Below, piece after piece: positions 23,601 to 32,929 of a stretch of DNA of 64,000 bases (positions are counted from its first letter, which is position 1; every line of letters starts with the position of its first letter). The DNA is from Antedon bifida (lineage: Eukaryota > Echinodermata > Crinoidea > Comatulida > Antedonidae), in NCBI GenBank assembly GCA_963402885.1, contig OY727102.1:7750001-7814000 (forward strand). The letters are read 5' to 3'. The notes beneath the pieces are model-generated. The model was not told the origin of the DNA. It did no database searches and saw nothing but the letters and a program-made list of their open reading frames with translations. The translations under genes and the position numbers were made by a program.

Positions 23601-25679
23601 CCACATTAACGCTTTCTTGTTATTTTGCTCTGCGAACACTTTTAATTTACCAACATTTGAACCAGATACGTAGTACCAGAACAAGACACAGTAGTCATCT
23701 GCAGTTGTATTCTGAATTGGTGATATGATTCTAGCTCTGTGGCCTGATAATCGTGGAGTTGTATTTGGGTTTACACACAAATAATGCCCTAATTAATAAA
23801 AAAAAAAGAAGAAGAAATAGACATTTTAACCTATTTATGATTACTTCAGCCTCTAGAGTATTTTATCTATGCACTAGTGCTGTATGTGGCACCAGTACTC
23901 ACACAAAATACCTCCGTTATGTGTCTATCAAACAGAAATTACCAAAATGTCATTACAGGTTATTCCGAAAGATAATATCTGAGATTCTGAGAAATGCCGA
24001 ATTATATTTGTTGTTGAATGCAGGAGAGTTTGATTATTTTTTTATAAAAGTGTCTTTTGTAAAGCTTTTTTTTTTACCAAAAGTGAGTTACCATAGTCAA
24101 ACCCAAATGTATGGTCTTCATCTGGTCCATCTCCTGACATCCCCTCATCCGCCTGCTGTCGTATCCAATCGACATCAACAGTAGGGTCAGTTTGATAACC
24201 ACAAAGGTTGTCTTCAAAGTTGCATGATATGTCAGGATTGAGGGAATCTGAAATATGATCATATTCAACAGTAAATGTATGATCCTACACGTTTCCTTAA
24301 GCATTTTTTGCAATAAAATTACATGTCGACACCCATGTGTGTTGTGCTCAAAATATGTATTTGTTGGTATTGCAATTATGTTTGATGTATTTTAAAACGA
24401 AATTAATAAAGATTCTAACATTATATATCTATAAATATTTTCAGTAGATAATAAATAAACCAAAGTATTTAGGCAGTAAAAATTCTAACTGGTATATCAT
24501 CATATATTTATTGCTTACATGTTCCGGGACACTTTTCATCTGTTATTACAACGTCATCAATTGACATTGATGTTGAGTGACGTCGATCAGCTTCAATAAC
24601 AATCTATAAGTAAAAAGTTAAAGAGAACAATTCGCATTCATTGGAGAATATTGTTAGGTCACGATATGTGGTGTTGAAATTGAGTGCGTACAATTGACAA
24701 AAAGAGTACATTTTTAAGTTTTATTGGGGTATCTATGAATGACATGGTCATAAATGTTATTATCTATTGATTTAATAAACAAGCTCTCTGAATGCTTTTT
24801 TTTTTCAAAACATTTTTACCTTAAAATCTGTATCACTCGTTAAATCCAATTCAATTGGTCGCCAGACATTTCCTAAATCACCAGTGACCTTCCAGATTGG
24901 TTCACCAAAGTGGGTCTCGTTGTATGTTTGATATACACGAATTGTTCCATCCGTAGCATATGTCTTTTGCTTATATATTTTGTACCAGAAAGTTAAGCAC
25001 TTTGGGCCACCCTCGAATACTGATGTGTATTCTTTAGTTAGAAGCCTTGCAGTTCCGTAATTATACACAGACATAAAGAATCCTGTGAACAACAAGTCTC
25101 ACAATGCCATACTATTAACCTTTTTAATGTGAGTGAATACAATTTTTAAAAAAAGATTAAGTATATATATTTCATTCTTAATTATATTTTGTGCTAATTT
25201 TGTAGTAATTTATCTTTTTCATCTGCTCATCTTCGGAATGAGTGATCAAAAAGGCAACATCAATCGATATTTTTGTTTTTCTTAAGCAACTTATCAGGCG
25301 CTACCATTATTATTATTAATATCTGTTACAGAATAAACAAATAAATCGGAGAAATAGAAAATTAAACGGTAGGACTACAAGTAAGTAATGTTCATAAATT
25401 GATAATTATAATAGAAAATTGAAGAAATTAAAATTATAATATATGTGACGTCATTGCGTAAAATTGTGATTACGTACCTGAACTATTACCGTAAGTATGA
25501 TCTACAGACCCTGCAGAATCCCCTGACCATCTTATCCAACGAGCAGACGCCGTCTTGTCTTTTTTTATGGTGCACATGTCCTCCTCAAAACTGCAATCTA
25601 TGTCTTTAAAACAATTTACAATTGACAAATTACACACTAAAACAGAAAGTATCAACAGATGAAGAAACACGGTGTTCAT
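14412..25679 (-). CDS. Gene B: complete eight-MAM-domain type I membrane protein
   Basis: The 22 exons in order are 25478-25679, 24820-25082, 24519-24603, 24092-24247, 23435-23788, 22922-23098, 22037-22311, 21619-21709, 21308-21472, 20550-20818, 20098-20350, 19467-19723, 19016-19100, 18699-18854, 18288-18559, 17338-17425, 17012-17188, 16489-16787, 15971-16256, 15134-15390, 14900-14987 and 14412-14668. Every intron is GT-AG and the 4,512 coding bases close to 1,503 codons plus a stop. The protein has a leader, eight MAM domains (roughly residues 28-183, 188-353, 366-534, 541-708, 720-877, 881-1049, 1054-1235 and 1250-1418), one membrane segment near 1446-1470 and a tail of about 30 residues. 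MAM domains are extracellular adhesion and homophilic-contact modules, so a cell-surface recognition or adhesion role is inferred. I know no named protein that is simply eight MAM domains plus a membrane anchor. Confidence 0.92.
14900..16256 (-). CDS. Gene B MAM8 (exons 19 in part, 20, 21)
   Basis: CDFENGVMRCGF and LDWTFFNASS form the amino-terminal part, though the GPxxDHT stretch is missing. Exon 20 (QSSYIFAKA, GQRVVLTSPDISAG, CLHYSYVSTGD) is the core. Exon 21 (VVFEGVVGR, FMALDDVMIENGKC) closes it. Exon 21 ends at a less common GTCTGT donor. Confidence 0.92.
15971..17188 (-). CDS. Gene B MAM7 (exons 17-19 in part)
   Basis: CDFESENSCRYKN, WTRHGGKTK and GPSNDHTY are followed by LSSPLLPASVDSKCLHFWYH and VGSLEVYRV. 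VHFKGIVGYGYEGDIAIDDV and a cysteine close the domain at the start of exon 19. Exon 19 then continues into MAM8. Confidence 0.92.
17338..18854 (-). CDS. Gene B MAM6 (exons 14-16)
   Basis: CSFEKDCAFSTN and RLPNIDNTYGTPSG are followed by GHYYFISFRH, NFLRTPVVEM, CFQFYYYLNS, LNVYVDDES and FPVDPIW. Exon 16 gives IVFEPRSGGGKHADIAIDDV. Intron 15 carries an inverted-repeat element at 17,656-18,189. Confidence 0.92.
17656..18189. mobile_element. Inverted-repeat DNA element (534 bases) in gene B intron 15
   Basis: The left end GGAGCTTTCACAAG...GTAAACGTTAACG and the right end read inverted (GGAGCTTATGCACGTAAACG, then TTAAC) match, giving imperfect ends of about 35 bases. The inside has no open frame of note. 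Confidence 0.6.
19016..20350 (-). CDS. Gene B MAM5, divergent (exons 11 in part, 12, 13)
   Basis: The first part is unusual: CPFKEHPSNKCNYRDY and WHPWKYQDETSW replace the normal CDFE...W pattern. Exon 12 (GVNSFLYADI, YCLQMLYIIKEDF) lacks the FWYH core motif. Exon 13 (IMFEAKIGHA, VAIDDVMISKGHC) is typical and nearly identical in DNA to gene C. Confidence 0.9.
19970..20055 (+). repeat. Pyrimidine-rich tract in gene B intron 11
   Basis: About 85 bases of almost pure T and C (TTTCTTTCCC-like) on the plus strand, close to exon 11. On the transcribed strand it is a purine tract, so it is not a splice polypyrimidine tract. Confidence 0.5.
20098..21472 (-). CDS. Gene B MAM4 (exons 9-11 in part)
   Basis: CDFERGEMCGY, GPTPSLGTGPENDHTF and then ITTPYIRHINGPMCLKFWYH with IGSLTV form the domain. 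It is closed by FTFQALSARGAGYKGDIALD in exon 11. Exon 11 continues without an intron into the start of MAM5. Confidence 0.92.
21619..23098 (-). CDS. Gene B MAM3 (exons 6-8)
   Basis: A Thr/Pro-rich linker (TTPTPTEPLPTE) precedes CTFENDTCGYGSYDGKESTW and DHTVGPEG. Exon 7 holds FRTPYIHSTSVSNCLMFYYM and the PLSIYIMDQ strand. Exon 8 (91 bases) is VVFESMMYGR to GIDDVVFYDQKC. Confidence 0.92.
22343..22735. repeat. 79-base minisatellite in gene B intron 6
   Basis: ACCATCAGTGCCATCATTTA starts at 22343, 22422, 22501, 22580 and 22659, an exact 79-base period. Each unit is itself two related halves (ACCATCAGTGCCATC and ACCATTAGTGCCACCATC). There is little divergence between copies, so the expansion is recent. 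Confidence 0.9.
23135..23233 (+). mobile_element. CGGT-family element, copy 2
   Basis: AAGGCCATATACATGGCTGC, GTGCTCAAG, CCGACCGACCAACCGACCGA and ACATAGTGAGCTGTAGAG, ending in the perfect hairpin AGTCGCGT-TGC-ACGCGACT. This is the fullest-looking copy with both termini. It lies in intron 5 of gene B. Confidence 0.7.
23435..24247 (-). CDS. Gene B MAM2 (exons 4-5, core and C-terminal exons fused)
   Basis: Exon 4 has SCNFEDNLCGYQTDPTVDVD and GPDEDHTFGFDYG. Exon 5 (354 bases) runs from GHYLCVNPNT through CVLFWYYVSG to FEAIRGSNPSQGAFCFDDV without the intron found in other domains at the FK/IVFEA junction. The same fusion occurs in genes A and C. Confidence 0.92.
24519..25679 (-). CDS. Gene B signal peptide and MAM1 (exons 1-3)
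   Basis: The ATG at 25679 opens a hydrophobic leader (MNTVFLHLLILSVLVCNLS) ending near residue 23. CSFEEDMC, ARWIRWSGD and DHTYGNSSG follow. Exon 2 adds GGPKCLTFWYKIY and FGEPIWKVTGDLGNVW, and exon 3 adds IVIEADRRHS and SIDDVVI with the fourth cysteine. Confidence 0.92.
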
Positions 25680-25756
25680 CTTGACTTTCTTTATCTCTTA
25701 TATGTCTAATACATCAAAATAAATTTAGTATTGTGTGGTTTTTGTTTGTTATATCC

Positions 25757-25833
25757 CTTTATACTTCAAACCCGGTAGTATACAATTTCAGTCCTCCCTG
25801 GAAGTACCTCAACATCCAATAATAACGACAATA
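25757..25833 (-). promoter_or_regulatory. Gene B core promoter and element shared with gene C
   Basis: TATAAAGG on the minus strand (25757-25764) lies about 80 bases before the ATG, the same distance as in gene A. Further upstream (25,812-25,833) ACATCCAATAATAACGACAA on the plus strand recurs before gene C as ACATTCAATAACGACAATA. Confidence 0.55.
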
Positions 25834-26074
25834 CACAGTGACCTTCGGGTCATAATACCGGGTTGAAACTTTGATTATTTCCTATGTTGGATTACAGGCA
25901 AACTTATTTCTATTGTGTGCTGAACACAATTTTACATTTTTTTTTCAGACGGATTTTTCTGTTTCATCAGTGACACAATCATTAGACCATACATCCCGGT
26001 GTCTCTTAGCTTTTCCTTTATTCTTTATCAATGGTTCCGTTCGATCAGGGGTTCTTATTATAGCGGTAGTTTTT

Positions 26075-26188
26075 AGTCTCTACAGCTCACTATGTCGGTC
26101 GGTTAGTCGGTCGGTCGGTTAGTCCCTCGGTCGGTTGGTCGGTAAACACTAACTTAAGCACGCGACTGCAGCCATGTATATGGCCTTG
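26075..26188 (-). mobile_element. CGGT-family element, copy 3
   Basis: Reads on the minus strand as AAGGCCATATACATGGCTGC, GTGCTTAAG, then an expanded CCGACC run and ACATAGTGAGCTGTAGAGAC. It lies in the B/C spacer. Confidence 0.7.
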
Positions 26189-26189
26189 T

Positions 26190-28117
26190 TCCTGGTTGAT
26201 ACTGGTCTGACATTTTATATGGAGAAACACTGCGCTGTAAGACATTGCGTTGCATTTGAAATAGGCCTACTTCGTATGTACATTAATGTAGCACTGCGCA
26301 TTTTTATTTTGTACGAATGAATTTCAGCTCCTAACAGATTTGTTTTTGGGGAGTGGGTGGGGGTTGCAGGCCTACTTTAGGCAGGCCCAATCCTAACCCA
26401 TATTACATTTATAAATATTAATATTAGGTTAATATATTTTTGAAGTATGACTTAATTGTGAGTCTAATAATAATAAAACAAATCTTGCTGTAGTAACGGT
26501 ACAGAGAGGTACTATATTGGTGCAAAGATACACGTATCCGGGTTCAATGTTTATATAATTTATAATCACAATTGAACAACTTGGGAAACACTATCATATC
26601 GTTTCCTTATCCTCAATATGTGTCGGATAGTTTGTTCCAATAGGTCTCAAGTGATTTATAGAAACCGGAATGGTGGATGTAGTACTACAATCATGGAGGA
26701 AATAGCTACAATGTATTTATGTATAATCTTAATCAATCAAATCAAATCAGTTTTTATTTAAATTTCCATTTTACTTTTGGGTTTTATATAGTTATTTGTT
26801 ATTTTTATATATTTTTTCCTTTTTCTTTTTATTCTATTAATATGTTTTAACCGTCATTATGAATACTTGTTCTATTAAATCACTGTATATCATATTTATT
26901 TACGTTCATTCAACTCATTGTGTAATTTTTTACATACAGACCACATCCAAACATGAGGTCTCCCCTACTTGTTAACCCATAATGCATTGCCTTAATTCCC
27001 TTAGTCTCTCAATCTAGACAGTACAATCACTATCAGCATTACTATTGCTAAGTTTGACCTTCTTACAATTGCAAAGGAATGTTTAGCTTTTCTACATTAG
27101 GTAATTTTTCATCAGGTTTAAAGCATAAATCTTTACGTAAAGATACAAGGGGTTGGTACATTTCCTATCATCATCATTAAACAAAACACGAACCAGTGAA
27201 AACACAATGTTATCGGTGGTTTGGAATGATACTTTAATTTTATGAGTGTAATGTAAGTTTAATTGTCTTATAATTAGGATGAGAATGTGTTGTCTTGATG
27301 GAGATCATGAATGGTTACAACAACAACGACGGGTATTGAGTTGGGTTAGGTATTATTCTTTTATTTGAATACATGCTTTTTACATCTTACACATGAAAAA
27401 ATTCAATCTTTATTATGCAAATTATTCTTTTCTTGTTAATATACTGGAACAGAAACGTTCATCCTTCACTAAGGTTTAGGTGCATAGCAGTGGTGAGTGC
27501 ATCGATGATAAAATACAGATAAAACAAAATTAAAGAAATAGTAGCAAACAAATAATAAAAGCATCAACAGTACTATATTTAATTGGTGCATGACTATAAT
27601 TGGAATATAGGGCAGACAAAATTTCTACTTCAGCCATACATTTAGGTCATTTACATATACATTGGCTTACTTTAAGATTAATATTGGGGTTTTATAACAC
27701 GCGGAGAGGATGCTATAATTAGGCAGTTTGGGCAACCTCCGTAACCGTATACGTACGACGCATGGGTACAATTTGTGTACTACGTCAAATTCTATGTAGC
27801 TTGACATTAATACCGATGACTTTCGACGTGCGCATTGCATTTACACGTTTTATATATTCGTTGAATATTAATTTGTTAAACGTGGCACAGATCACATTTA
27901 ACCAGCAAAACTTAAACATAAATTATTCCAACAAATTCAGACAGATTTTAGTATAAAAATATTTCAAGAAAACGACAAAGAAGTAATAAAAATGGCTAGG
28001 CCTCGGCTACAAACTATGCTAGGCCTTCCTCCTACATGAAAAAAGGTATACCAAACGTATCCGTATACCTCAAGGATACGTATGCGTCTACGTGAGTTTT
28101 CCGATACTCTCTATTAG
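26190..28117. other. Spacer between genes B and C
   Basis: About 1.9 kb of AT-rich DNA, the shortest spacer of the cluster. I see no gene, RNA or clear repeat in it. A 64-codon plus-strand frame at 27,762 has no supporting signal. Confidence 0.45.
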
Positions 28118-28123
28118 TTTATT
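28118..28123 (-). terminator. Gene C polyadenylation signal
   Basis: AATAAA on the minus strand, about 80 bases after the gene C stop codon. Confidence 0.5.
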
Positions 28124-28202
28124 AGACGGTGTAAAACTACTTGTATATCAGATATTTGAGATGAAAACTCTTTTTTTTTCTTATATAAAACATAAAGCCA
28201 CG

Positions 28203-28429
28203 CTAGGTGTGTATGTTAAACGGCGTTTGCTCTTCAACTAATCTATCATCTGTGTTTGTATTAACTGAATCTGTTGGCAGCTTTACAAATTTCCAACGAT
28301 AGAGCAATAACAGTAAAAGAAGAATCATTACGATTGCAAAGAATACAGATAGACAGACAATGCCAGTCAACTGAGACGACGATTCAGTTACTTCTGGCCG
28401 CACTGTTGTTTTCTTTATTTCAGATCTTC
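28203..28429 (-). CDS. Gene C last exon: membrane segment and tail
   Basis: Stalk GRSEIKKTTVRPEVTESSSQ, then a leucine-rich membrane span (LSVFFAIVMILLLLLLLYRW) and a tail ending EEQTPFNIHT. Nearly identical to gene D through the span. Confidence 0.9.
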
Positions 28430-28629
28430 CTGAATCAGAAAAATGAAAAATAAAGCATAATAAAAACAGGTGCATAACATTCCATTCAGTACCCTTTTTT
28501 ATATATATATATAATTCAGGCAAATTGCCAAGGATAACCATAAGCGAATTCATTCACTATCCTTCTTAAATGTGGCAATCCTGTTCACAAGACAAACATA
28601 CACAATATGCTCTACATAAATAAGTCTTT

Positions 28630-28740
28630 GGGAGTGGAGTTGTACTTTTTCATTAGAACATATGACAGAATTTGAACCCAAGACTCTTGAATTGGTAGCC
28701 AAGCATCATAACCACCAAGCCACAACTCCACTCCTCCGTT
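28630..28740 (-). mobile_element. tRNA-derived SINE or tRNA pseudogene
   Basis: On the minus strand TGGCTTGGTGGTTATGATGC resembles an A box region and GGGTTCAAATTC a B box. GGAGTGGAGTTGT at one end recurs inverted at the other side, giving a short foldback. The B box has an A where a functional tRNA would usually have G, so a working tRNA is unlikely. Confidence 0.5.
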
Positions 28741-29167
28741 AAGTATTTTTTTCTCTTGTGGCAATTTGGCCATTTATTCAATTCAATAGAAAAGATTAAA
28801 CCAAAATATATTTTTCTACATTTTACTTCATTTACAATAATTGTTTCTCATTCATCAAAATAGAATACATTTCATTTATAAATAAGGTGAACAATTAAAT
28901 AAATTTTAAGTTGAATTATAAAATAAAATACGAAACTATGCGTTTGTGTCAAGGATTTGATAAAACAAAAGAAAAAAATTAAAATAAACTAATTCAAAAG
29001 TTGTAGTTGCCATAGTATGAAAATATATGGGATATTGACGTATCAATTAACCATTTCTCTCTATTAAGTATCACAAGTAATGGATAAAATATTTTCTTTT
29101 AAATATGAAAAATTTACTTTTCACATTTAAAAAAATGAAAGTTAATAATTACAGTAGAAAGACTAAC

Positions 29168-30235
29168 CTGTGGCACATTTTCCATTTTTAATTATGATAT
29201 CATCAAGAGCCATAAAACTTGTTCGTTCTCGACCGACCATGCCCTCAAACACAACCTAACATTTAAGTTAAACATACTTTCAACTTTTAAACAAGTAATG
29301 AACTCTATATTGTATATTATATTTTAAATATTGGTTGTTTTTTAGATATGTACTGTAGAAACTGCAATGTATATTTTATAGTTATTTTATTGATATTTTA
29401 AACCGTACTTTTAAAAAAGATTGTAATTTTAAATGTTACTGAAAGTTCCGAACGAAATAAAAGTGGGTCGCATCACGAAAGAGAAAAACAAAATATTTTT
29501 AATTTACCGTAAAAGTTTCTGACTGAGTCAATAAGCTAACACTTTGTTTACTCCATGTTGACTGATGTATGCTGGGTAACACGTGGACCATCTCCAATCC
29601 TCCAAATGATGACTTTGTGTAGATATTAATAATAGAATCACCAGTACTGACATACGAATAGTGTAGACAGTGATGCAAACCAGCAGAGATATCTGGTGAT
29701 GTTAATACAACACGCTGACCTGTTTGTAATTGTGATGCTTTGGCAAATATGTAGGAACTTTGATCTAGAAAAAAAATATACAGTTTAGTTAAATAAACAA
29801 TATTTATTAACAATATCATTGTTTATGTTTACTGTTGAATATGTAGTATTACAAGGTATATTAGACTGTTCTGACTCATTATCATAAAAAAAAAGAAGAC
29901 TCAATCATACTGAAACGTCATGATAACAGTTGCGAAATAGAAAATACTATTTCAAGAAAGTTTAGTACATTACTTTGAGACAATACATCATTGATATCAT
30001 CACTTGATTTAGTTTGGTTTCCATCAACAAATGAAGCATTAAAGAAGGTCCAATCCCGAATGTTTCCGTCACTAACGATGTTTACTTCGAATCCGCAATT
30101 TTTCATTCCATACTCGAAGTCGCAGACAGTTTCATTAACTGATTGAGTTAAGTCACATGACATAGAAACGACTTTAATGTCATCAATCGCGATGTCACCT
30201 TCATAACCATAGCCAACTATGCCTTTAAAATGCAC
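29168..30235 (-). CDS. Gene C MAM8 (exons 19 in part, 20, 21)
   Basis: CDFEYGMKNCGFEVNIVSDG, RDWTFFNAS, then QSSYIFAKASQLQTGQRVVL, CLHYSYVSTGD, VVFEGMVGRERTSFMALDDI. Intact. Confidence 0.9.
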
Positions 30236-31166
30236 CTGCAAAATCATAACAATCTGTCCTTAACTCTATGATAGTTAAAATGTGTGTAGGCTACTGTGAT
30301 TTGATACTCCAATAATTGATTGTTTATATGAAAGATCTGATTGTTAAAAATACAGAATACTTTCTTATAACTATTTTATAAGGTAATATTATATAACTGT
30401 TAAAAACACGTAAAGTACACACGTTACACGTATTATCTTACATTATTGTACTGTAAATTGTTTTGGATAATAATTTGCCTAACCTTCATTGAATGGCCTA
30501 TTATCTCTCTAAAACCGCTATCGTATCTTTTTGTATTCAGTGGTACAATTGCCTTATTCCAGTGTTCGCCTTGATCTCCAGATTTTTTCCACAACAACGT
30601 CTTTTCAGCAAGTGCTGGTGTTACTCTGTACACCTCCAAACTACCTACTGACTTTCCATTCATGTGATACCAAAAATGTAGACATTTGGAGTCAGCAAAT
30701 GGATGTAGCACTGGGCTAGACAATTCTGCATCGTCAACTGGTATCCGTGGATGTGACGTTTCAATGTACATATAGTTACCTAAAAGTTATATAATATACG
30801 TCAAATGCATGACCAATTTGGCTCACATATCCTTTTTACCACATGACTTAAGATTAAAATGTGATAGCAGACTTGTAATGTAGGTCTATTTTTGTTGTAA
30901 AAAAATGTTTATATAAATAAAGCATCAAGGTCCCAATTTCAAACATTACAAAGATTTAATTTTTAACAGTATAATTATAGTTGAATTGAAATTACCTTTG
31001 TTTTTACTCATATATGTGTGGTCTTGTATTGGGCCAGTGTTCATTGTTTTTGTTTTTCTTCCGTTTCGCGTCCAGTTAAATTGTGCTGCTGTTTCATGTT
31101 TATACCCACATATGTTTTCACTTTCAAAGTCACAATCAATAGTAGAAGTCCATTTTGGTTCAGTAA
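29974..31166 (-). CDS. Gene C MAM7 (exons 17-19 in part)
   Basis: CDFESENICGYKHETAAQFN, GPIQDHTYMSKNKG, LSSPVLHPFADSKCLHFWYH, VGSLEVYRVTPAL and VHFKGIVGYGYEGDIAIDDI. Intact, and shorter than B and D at the RYDSGFRE stretch. Confidence 0.9.
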
Positions 31167-31627
31167 CTACAATAAGAGCAATATTGTTATATACTTATTT
31201 TACATACAGTAATAATAATGGCGTATAAAAATACAATCGATTTAAGATATGAATGAGTTTAGGACAATATATAGCGTGTGAATGAATGTTGTGTTACTAC
31301 CTTTAAAACTGTTGTTACTTTGTATTGAATGTTGGTATACTACCTTTACTACATGTATTGTTCCAAAGGATGACATCATCAATTGCAATATCAACGTGAC
31401 GTTTTCCATCGGATCTTGGTTCAAATACAACCTAACGAATAACAAAAATGTGCAGTTCATATAATTCTATACCAGTGCCTCAGTTAAAATATTTCCATAA
31501 TGTATAGTTCTCCTGCAGAAAACAACAATCAACATCGATCTGTTATTAGAAAGTATGGGAGGGAACTTATACGTCAGGATTAGTCCGGCGGTTTCTATTC
31601 TCAAACAACCTGAAAAACACCTGTGAC

Positions 31628-31790
31628 TAGACTTGCTCCAAGTCTGTATTTATTGTCTTTTTATGTCATTCCACACGTCGTCGTCCAAACTCAAGTAATA
31701 CACATATGAAACGCCATATGTGCAAAAATATATGTATTTGTACTAATGTTAAGACAAAACTCCTTCTGGAGCCCAGACTAACCTGTGACC
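31628..31790. mobile_element. Small inverted-repeat transposon with 9-base target duplication (copy 1)
   Basis: TAGACTTGCTCCA begins it and its inverted mate TAGTCTGGGCTCCA ends it. The 9-base word ACCTGTGAC stands directly on both sides (31,619-31,627 and 31,791-31,799). The inside carries ATGAAACGCCATATGTGC. Related copies lie at 47,080 and 51,807. It has no coding capacity. The 9-base duplication fits Mutator-like or a similar group, but no transposase is present to confirm it. Confidence 0.75.
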
Positions 31791-31799
31791 TGTCTGTTG

Positions 31800-31945
31800 T
31801 GCTGATTAGAACAAGGCGATCTGACAACAGGAAGGCTGAGCTCCGGAGAATAAAGGGTTTATCTGTGGCTGGGCACCGGTGCAGATCATGGGGGACTGGG
31901 GAGACATGTCCCCCACATATTTTTTAGTGGGGGATTGTTCACCTC
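31800..31945. repeat. Dispersed repeat fragment
   Basis: GCTGATTAGAACAAGGCGAT, GAGCTCCGGAGAATAAAG and TTTATCTGTGGCTG resemble 1,710-1,780 (CCAAGGCAATCTAATAGCAG, TTTATCTGTGGCTGCGAC) near gene A exon 5. It is followed by GGGGGACTGGGGAGACATGT. Class unknown. Confidence 0.4.
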
Positions 31946-32190
31946 ACTTTTCAACAGCAAAATTATTAAATTGTTGAAATGAAGTAGAAAGTAAGACTCC
32001 TATGACACGCATGACGTATCGTATATAATTTCAGAAAATACAGTATCTAAGAAGAATAGATCATATATAACCAGTGGTGCATCAGTACCGGGCGAAAATT
32101 GTATGTGAAACGACCTATAAATTACTCAAAAAGCCGGGCTTCCAGGGGGCGATCGCAAAGTATTTCATTTTTATACGCACCCACCCACAA

Positions 32191-32258
32191 TCACTACCTT
32201 ATTTGGGCACATCACACTTTTTTGCCAAACGAGTTTGATAGTGTTGACAGAGCTTTAA
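32191..32258. mobile_element. Fragment of AGCTCTGTCTACACTATC inverted-repeat family
   Basis: ATTTGGGCACATCACAC, GCCAAACGAGTTTGATAGTG and GACAGAGCTTTAA match one end of the elements at 37,231-37,360 and 56,523-56,905. Only one end is present here. Confidence 0.55.
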
Positions 32259-32621
32259 GTACTGAATCTCATTGTTTAGCATTGCTGAATTGAGTCAAAC
32301 GTTTTACTTGCACAGCTTTCATTATTCATTATTGCTTTCCTTCTTTTAGAATCGTGTCATGCATTCGTAGGTAAGTAGGCCTAATTCTAAACTCCAAACT
32401 GCACAGCTACCATGCAAGAACAATATGACTTACCTGAAGGTGTTCCATACGTATTGTCAATATTTGGTAGCATTCTATGTTGGTGGGTCTCTTTATTTGA
32501 TAATTGCCATCCGTTAGCCAGCGATATATTGGTAGAAAACTCACAATCTTTCTCAAAATTACAGTCAATATTATCCACGACCGGTACTTATATTGAAAAA
32601 GAATATAAATAATCAATACCC

Positions 32622-32834
32622 TTAAACCTGTTTTCCTGTCGACGTTATTTGACGCTATCGTTATTTGACGCTAACAGTTCAACGACGATCGTTTGAAAAC
32701 GATCAAGTTGAAATGATAACGATAGCGAGTATCTTTTCCTGTAAATCGTTAACATTTCAATGTTTACGTAGAAGATCGCCGATTATTGTTAACGATAGCG
32801 TCGAATAACGTCGACAGGAAAACAGGCTTTAAGT
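32622..32834. mobile_element. Inverted-repeat transposon with TTAA ends (about 210 bases)
   Basis: CCTGTTTTCCTGTCGACGTT at the left and the same word inverted at the right (GTCGACAGGAAAACAGG), both extended by ATAGCGTCxAATAACG-like words, form ends of about 38 bases. TTAA lies at each outer edge, as expected for piggyBac-type target duplication. It sits in intron 13 of gene C, and no coding sequence was seen. Confidence 0.7.
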
Positions 32835-32929
32835 TATTACATTATTCATCTGGAATATTAAATCAGGTAATGTGGCAACCACCTTGTTAGTATCTCGTGC
32901 AGTGATATTTACAAAGTAGGCCTACTTAC

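Larger units (their letters stand above)
31344..32586 (-). pseudogene. Gene C MAM6 remnant: exons 14 and 16, exon 15 missing
   Basis: Exon 14 (32434-32586: CNFEKDCEFSTN, MLPNIDNTYGTPSG) and exon 16 (31344-31431: VVFEPRSDGKRHVDIAIDDV) are intact. I read all of the 1.0 kb between them and found no equivalent of the GHYYFISF...FPVDPIW exon. The interval instead holds a 163-base transposon with a 9-base duplication, a fragment of another inverted-repeat element and unique sequence. Confidence 0.8.

Noticed and set aside
23753-24184. 143-codon plus-strand frame
   Set aside because: It covers gene B exon 4 and an intron on the opposite strand; no start context or domain.
28630-28740. Functional tRNA gene
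   Set aside because: The acceptor and anticodon stems do not close and the B box deviates, so it is better read as a SINE or pseudogene.
31432-32433. Search for the missing exon 15 of gene C
   Set aside because: Words expected from B and D (GHYYFISF, NFLRTPVV, FPVDPIW, and the DNA around them) were not found on the minus strand anywhere in the interval.
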